This document shows positions 35,767-39,143 of a stretch of DNA of 39,143 nucleotides, one piece after another; position 1 is the first letter of the stretch, and each line of letters begins with the position of its first letter. A model generated the notes under the pieces. It ran no database searches and had not been told where the DNA came from. It saw only the letters and a program-made list of their open reading frames with translations. The DNA comes from UBA9547 sp043769845 (GTDB lineage Bacteria > Bacteroidota > Bacteroidia > Cytophagales > UBA9547). The position numbers and the translations under genes are program-made. The stretch is taken from assembly GCA_043769845.1 (NCBI GenBank), contig JAYVIX010000049.1:1-39143 (forward strand), written 5' to 3'.

Positions 35767-35813
35767 GCAGAATAAAAGAGGCTGTCCAAAAAGGTCAGCC
35801 TCTTTTATTCTGC
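35767..35813 (+). terminator. gltX terminator
   Basis: Perfect 18-base stem GCAGAATAAAAGAGGCTG/CAGCCTCTTTTATTCTGC with an 11-base loop. The inner 11 bases (AAAAGAGGCTG) are identical to the sucB terminator at 25508. Confidence 0.88.
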
Positions 35814-35832
35814 TATTGTTTTACGGATCTTC

Positions 35833-35882
35833 TTGAAGGCTCGCTGATTGATTTTTTACAAATGCAATCAGCGAGCCTTCAA
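35833..35882. repeat. Long perfect inverted repeat without a T-tract
   Basis: 18-base arms TTGAAGGCTCGCTGATTG and CAATCAGCGAGCCTTCAA, separated by 14 bases, 20 bases after the gltX terminator. No U-rich tail follows, so a plain terminator is not the obvious reading. It could be a second terminator, a regulator site or a small mobile palindrome. The rest of 35883-36024 is AT-rich leader of the next gene. Confidence 0.7.
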
Positions 35883-36024
35883 CTTGAAAATGGCTGCATA
35901 TAAAGCTTTCCTTATCGAACAGCCTTGTCGGTTTTCTTTTTAAATGTTTGTCTTTTTGAATGTCTTTTGTTCTTATCTTGGAAAAGTATACACAATTTAA
36001 AATGAATTATTTTTCATTATAAAA

Positions 36025-36954
36025 ATGAAACAATTTTTAGGCTGTCTTCTTTTATTTTTCTATAGCCAATTTCTTTCTGCGCAAGGTTGTAGTGATGCGG
36101 GTTTTTGTACCATGGGCGCGATGAAACCCAACCAACGATTGTCCAAAAACAATCTTCGTTTACGATCGGTAGAGCTGACAGAATATTATGGCAACCAGCG
36201 CAACTTGCAAGTGAATTTTCTGTCTCATATTTTGGATCTGAACGTTGGTCTAAAAAAGAAAACGGTGTTTCAGGCCAAGTTTACTTACAATCAAGTATAT
36301 GGCATATTGGCCAATACGAATGGTTTAGGCGATATTTCTCTCAGTGCAACGCATGTATTATTTCAAAATGAAAGACTACAAATAAGTGCCACCGCTGGAG
36401 GCAAAATCCCGACTTATTCGGCCGACAAAAGTAAAGAAGGAAGACCTTTGCCAATGTATTATCAAACCAGCCTAGGTACGTATGACGTGGTGGGTGGTGT
36501 TTCGATCGTGAGCAAATATTTGTTATTGGCCACAGGGATTCAACATCCTTTCAATGCGGTGGAAAATCGTTTTACGTGGGGAGCTTGGGCTTCGAGCTTT
36601 TCTTCTTTGGATGCCAACCATTATCCCGTTTCCAACCGACTGATTCGTGGTACCGATGTCATGTTCAGAGCCGAGGGCAACATCAGCTATTATCGTTTTA
36701 ATTTTAGTTTAGGTTTTCTACTTATCAATAGGCTAAACAAAGACCTGATTGTGTCGCCACAAACGGGCAAAAGAGTGGCTGCACAGGGTAGCGATGGCAA
36801 TGCAAACACTTTACTTGGTGGTGTTTTGTATCATTTGAATGCCAAATCGGGACTAAAACTGGTTTGGGGACATCGATTGGTAAAACGGACGATCAATCCC
36901 GATGGCCTTTCAAGAGACAATGTAGTCACGCTCACTTACCAATTCAGATTCTAA
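36025..36954 (+). CDS. Probable outer-membrane beta-barrel protein
   Basis: 309-residue protein: signal peptide MKQFLGCLLLFFYSQFLSAQ, a short Cys-containing start (GCSDAGFCTMGAM), then many alternating hydrophobic/polar strands (LQVNFLSHILDLNVGLKKK, VFQAKFTYNQVYGI, RLQISATAGGKIPTY, YRFNFSLGFLLINR). The C-terminus NVVTLTYQFRF ends in an aromatic residue, as outer-membrane barrels do. It resembles transporter-like barrel proteins of Bacteroidota, but no substrate can be named. It ends 4 bases before the TPR-CHAT gene, so the two are almost certainly co-transcribed. Confidence 0.75.
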   Translation: MKQFLGCLLLFFYSQFLSAQGCSDAGFCTMGAMKPNQRLSKNNLRLRSVELTEYYGNQRNLQVNFLSHILDLNVGLKKKTVFQAKFTYNQVYGILANTNGLGDISLSATHVLFQNERLQISATAGGKIPTYSADKSKEGRPLPMYYQTSLGTYDVVGGVSIVSKYLLLATGIQHPFNAVENRFTWGAWASSFSSLDANHYPVSNRLIRGTDVMFRAEGNISYYRFNFSLGFLLINRLNKDLIVSPQTGKRVAAQGSDGNANTLLGGVLYHLNAKSGLKLVWGHRLVKRTINPDGLSRDNVVTLTYQFRF

Positions 36955-36958
36955 TACA

Positions 36959-39143
36959 ATGAAAACAGTTGGGGTTATTTTTTTGAGTCTATATTCAGTG
37001 CTTGCTTTTGGTCAAGACGCAAAAGGACTTCGGTTTTTCGAAGAAGGCAAATACAAGGAGGCAATGGAGATTTTTCGTTCAAGCCAACCAAAAGAGCGAT
37101 CTTATCTAAGTAACAAATTGTACGAAGCCACTTGCCTAATTCGGTTGGAGCGCAATTTGGAAGCTTTGGATCAGTTAGATAGTTTGTCTATTTGCTGTCT
37201 GAAACGAGTGGGCAAATCGGTCACGTTCTTGTCAGATAGTATTCGATTTCAGCTTCTGAAAGGCGAGGCTCTCATGCATTTGGGACAAAACAGGTCTGCT
37301 TTGGATCTATTTAAAGAATGCGAGCAATACGTGAGGAAAAAACAATGGCAAGACAGCCTGATCGTTGCCGAAGTGTACAACCAAATAGGACTAGTGTATT
37401 GGAGTACCGACAACTTGGACGAAGCGGCCAATTACTTGAAACTGGCGCTTTCTTTGAAACTGAAATTAAAAGGAGAAAAACACCCGCAAGTAGCCGGTGC
37501 CTACAACAACCTTGGCCTTATTTATGCAGACGAACAAGCCCCACTTGCCCTAGAAAATTACCACAAAGCCCTAGCGATTTATCTAGATTTATATGGCAAA
37601 AACCACCCAGCAATTGCGTCTACCCTCAACAATATCGCCTTGATTAACAACCGATTGCAGAAACACCAAATAGCCTTAGGAGAGTTGGACGATGTGCAAG
37701 AAATCAGGCAAAATGTGTTTGGAACAAAACATCCATTAGTGGCATTTACGATGGTATCTAAATCAAACGTATATGCCGAACTTGGAAAATATCCGCAAGC
37801 CGAAACTGAACTAAAAAATGCTTTAGCCATTTATCAGAACACCTATGGAAATAGTCACCCAGAAATAGCCTCTACCTACAACCAAATAGGAATGCTGATG
37901 CTGAAGCAAAGTAAATTCAAACATTCACTTGCCTATTACGATTCGGCCATTGTGGTCAATACGTCATCCAAAGAACTATCCATTGCGTCTTACAACAATC
38001 CATTGCTCTTGCTTAACTCCATAATGTTCAAAGCGCAAGCATTGGAACAAAAATATCTATACCAATCACTCGCACTGAAAGACCTTAAGCTGTGCTTTAC
38101 CTATTTGCAAAAATGCGACACTCTGCTGGGGCACATTCGTTCTTCAAGAGTGAACCAGAAAGACAAACTTGCTTTGGGAAAAATAGCCTCCGAGTTGTAC
38201 CCTGATGCTGTGCGAATATCCTACCTGCTGTACCAACTGAGTTATTCGGAAAACTACAAACGGTGGACGTTTGATTATGCCGAAAAAAACAAAGCATCTG
38301 TATTGCAACAGGCTATAGCCGAGTCGAATGCACTGCAATTTGCCCATCTGCCTGACAACGTATTGGCAGAAGAAAAACGCCTGAGGGAACAAATCAGCGG
38401 ATTAGAACATGTATTGGCTGCTGGCGAAGCTCCATCACTTGCCGATACTCGACAAAAACTGATCCAGACAAACGCCCAAATGGCACAGTTTATCCAGTCT
38501 TTGGAAAAAAACTATCCAACATATTATCAGTTGAAATATAACATGAAAAATATTTCACTGATTGATATTCAGAAAAAACTGCCCGACAATACGGTGGTTG
38601 TTTCCTATTTGGTAGACGAAAAATCGAACCGATTGTATGTGTTTTTGGTATCTGCCACTAGTTTCAAGATAAAATCTCAGCCACTCGCTCCCGATTTTCA
38701 GCGCGATATTGTGGCCATACGTAATGTGTCACGGTTTTTGGATCGCGATTTGTTTGTTGAAAAATCGCATCAATTGTACAAAACACTTTTTCCGTTTTCG
38801 TCCGCGGTTTTAAAACAAAAAATAGTCGTGATTCCCGAAGGAAAACTGGGTTCTATCCCTTTCGAAATCTTATTGACTTCTAACACCAAGTCTGATATGC
38901 CCGAAAAAGAATGGCCTTATTTACTCAAGCAACACGCCATTAGCTATGCCTATTCGTTTAATCTGCTCCATGAACGGTTAGCCAAAAACAAATCTTCCAA
39001 CAACACCATTCTTCTCACGGCACCTGTTTCATTTTCAGAAGAACAAAAACTAGGCTCCTTGCCAGGAAGCGAATTGGAGGTAGCGGCTATTCAACAGTTA
39101 TTTTCCAAAGCTGGGCAGAAAACAAAACTATTGCTTAAAGCCC
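36959..39143 (+). CDS. Secreted TPR-CHAT protein (partial, runs off the window)
   Basis: The open frame continues for 728 codons to the window edge. Signal peptide MKTVGVIFLSLYSVLAFGQ. TPR units of about 42 residues follow (about 130-350), of kinesin-light-chain style, each carrying a G-x-x-HP turn (GEKHPQVAGAYNNLG, GKNHPAIASTLNNIA, GTKHPLVAF, GNSHPEIASTYNQIG). A helical linker (about 390-530) with coiled-coil character comes next, then the start of a CHAT caspase-like peptidase domain: NTVVVSYLVDEKSNRLYVF, VVIPEGKLGSIPFEILL, SYAYSFNLLHE, LPGSELEVAAIQQLF. The catalytic His and Cys blocks would lie beyond the edge. The signal peptide suggests periplasmic or surface action, unlike cytoplasmic CHAT effectors. 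It is co-transcribed with the barrel gene. Confidence 0.87.
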   Translation, partial: MKTVGVIFLSLYSVLAFGQDAKGLRFFEEGKYKEAMEIFRSSQPKERSYLSNKLYEATCLIRLERNLEALDQLDSLSICCLKRVGKSVTFLSDSIRFQLLKGEALMHLGQNRSALDLFKECEQYVRKKQWQDSLIVAEVYNQIGLVYWSTDNLDEAANYLKLALSLKLKLKGEKHPQVAGAYNNLGLIYADEQAPLALENYHKALAIYLDLYGKNHPAIASTLNNIALINNRLQKHQIALGELDDVQEIRQNVFGTKHPLVAFTMVSKSNVYAELGKYPQAETELKNALAIYQNTYGNSHPEIASTYNQIGMLMLKQSKFKHSLAYYDSAIVVNTSSKELSIASYNNPLLLLNSIMFKAQALEQKYLYQSLALKDLKLCFTYLQKCDTLLGHIRSSRVNQKDKLALGKIASELYPDAVRISYLLYQLSYSENYKRWTFDYAEKNKASVLQQAIAESNALQFAHLPDNVLAEEKRLREQISGLEHVLAAGEAPSLADTRQKLIQTNAQMAQFIQSLEKNYPTYYQLKYNMKNISLIDIQKKLPDNTVVVSYLVDEKSNRLYVFLVSATSFKIKSQPLAPDFQRDIVAIRNVSRFLDRDLFVEKSHQLYKTLFPFSSAVLKQKIVVIPEGKLGSIPFEILLTSNTKSDMPEKEWPYLLKQHAISYAYSFNLLHERLAKNKSSNNTILLTAPVSFSEEQKLGSLPGSELEVAAIQQLFSKAGQKTKLLLKA

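Noticed and set aside
33912..38560. 16-base identity ATGAAAAATATTTCAC at 33912 and 38544
   Set aside because: One copy is intergenic and one is inside the CHAT gene; in AT-rich DNA of this length such a match is expected by chance.

Overview
The window comes from a member of the Bacteroidota, most likely the Cytophagales branch. The evidence is a type IX secretion (T9SS) sorting domain, a GH3 beta-glucosidase, a 7TMR-DISM sensor, TAnnTTTG-type promoters, A-rich leaders without clear Shine-Dalgarno sequences, a moderately AT-rich composition, and 2-oxoglutarate dehydrogenase E1 and E2 as neighbours. No rRNA, tRNA, CRISPR array or intact insertion sequence was seen.

Layout. 1-1503 (-): decayed pectin methylesterase with CBM6/35-like and T9SS sorting domains. 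1721-2779 (-): secreted protein of unknown function. 2866-4190 (-): thiG behind a ParE-type toxin-antitoxin pair. 4229-8119 (-): alkyltransferase-like protein, nuoH, membrane lytic transglycosylase, rhomboid protease, and an MntA-type nucleotidyltransferase with a hepT stump. 8136-10769 (-): valS. 11072-13388 (+): M42 aminopeptidase and thiH. 13471-15237 (-): long-chain acyl-CoA synthetase. 15534-20641 (-): nuoKLMN. 21071-25490 (+): sucA-sucB. 25566-26291 (-): tcdA. 26418-28809 (+): two related lipoproteins. 28798-29421 (-): DUF2306-like membrane protein. 29555-31360 (-): membrane receptor fused to a transposon-type DNA-binding module. 31451-33712 (-): GH3 beta-glucosidase. 34213-35751 (+): gltX. 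36025-end (+): beta-barrel-like protein followed by a secreted TPR-CHAT protein cut by the window edge.

How the genes work together. Central energy metabolism dominates: the 2-oxoglutarate dehydrogenase genes sit divergent to part of complex I. Complex I and thiazole synthesis are both split: nuoH lies about 10 kb from nuoKLMN, and thiG about 9 kb from thiH.

The most unusual gene is 29555-31360. An extracellular sensor domain, seven membrane helices and a coiled coil end in a four-cysteine zinc ribbon plus HTH resembling the N-terminus of IS1595-family transposases, with no catalytic domain. It looks like a one-protein membrane-to-DNA signalling device built from a transposase part. A second theme is a family of degenerate tandem repeats (AGTT/AGTA-type words) found between genes, at the break of the pectinesterase remnant, and inside the reading frames of valS and sucB.
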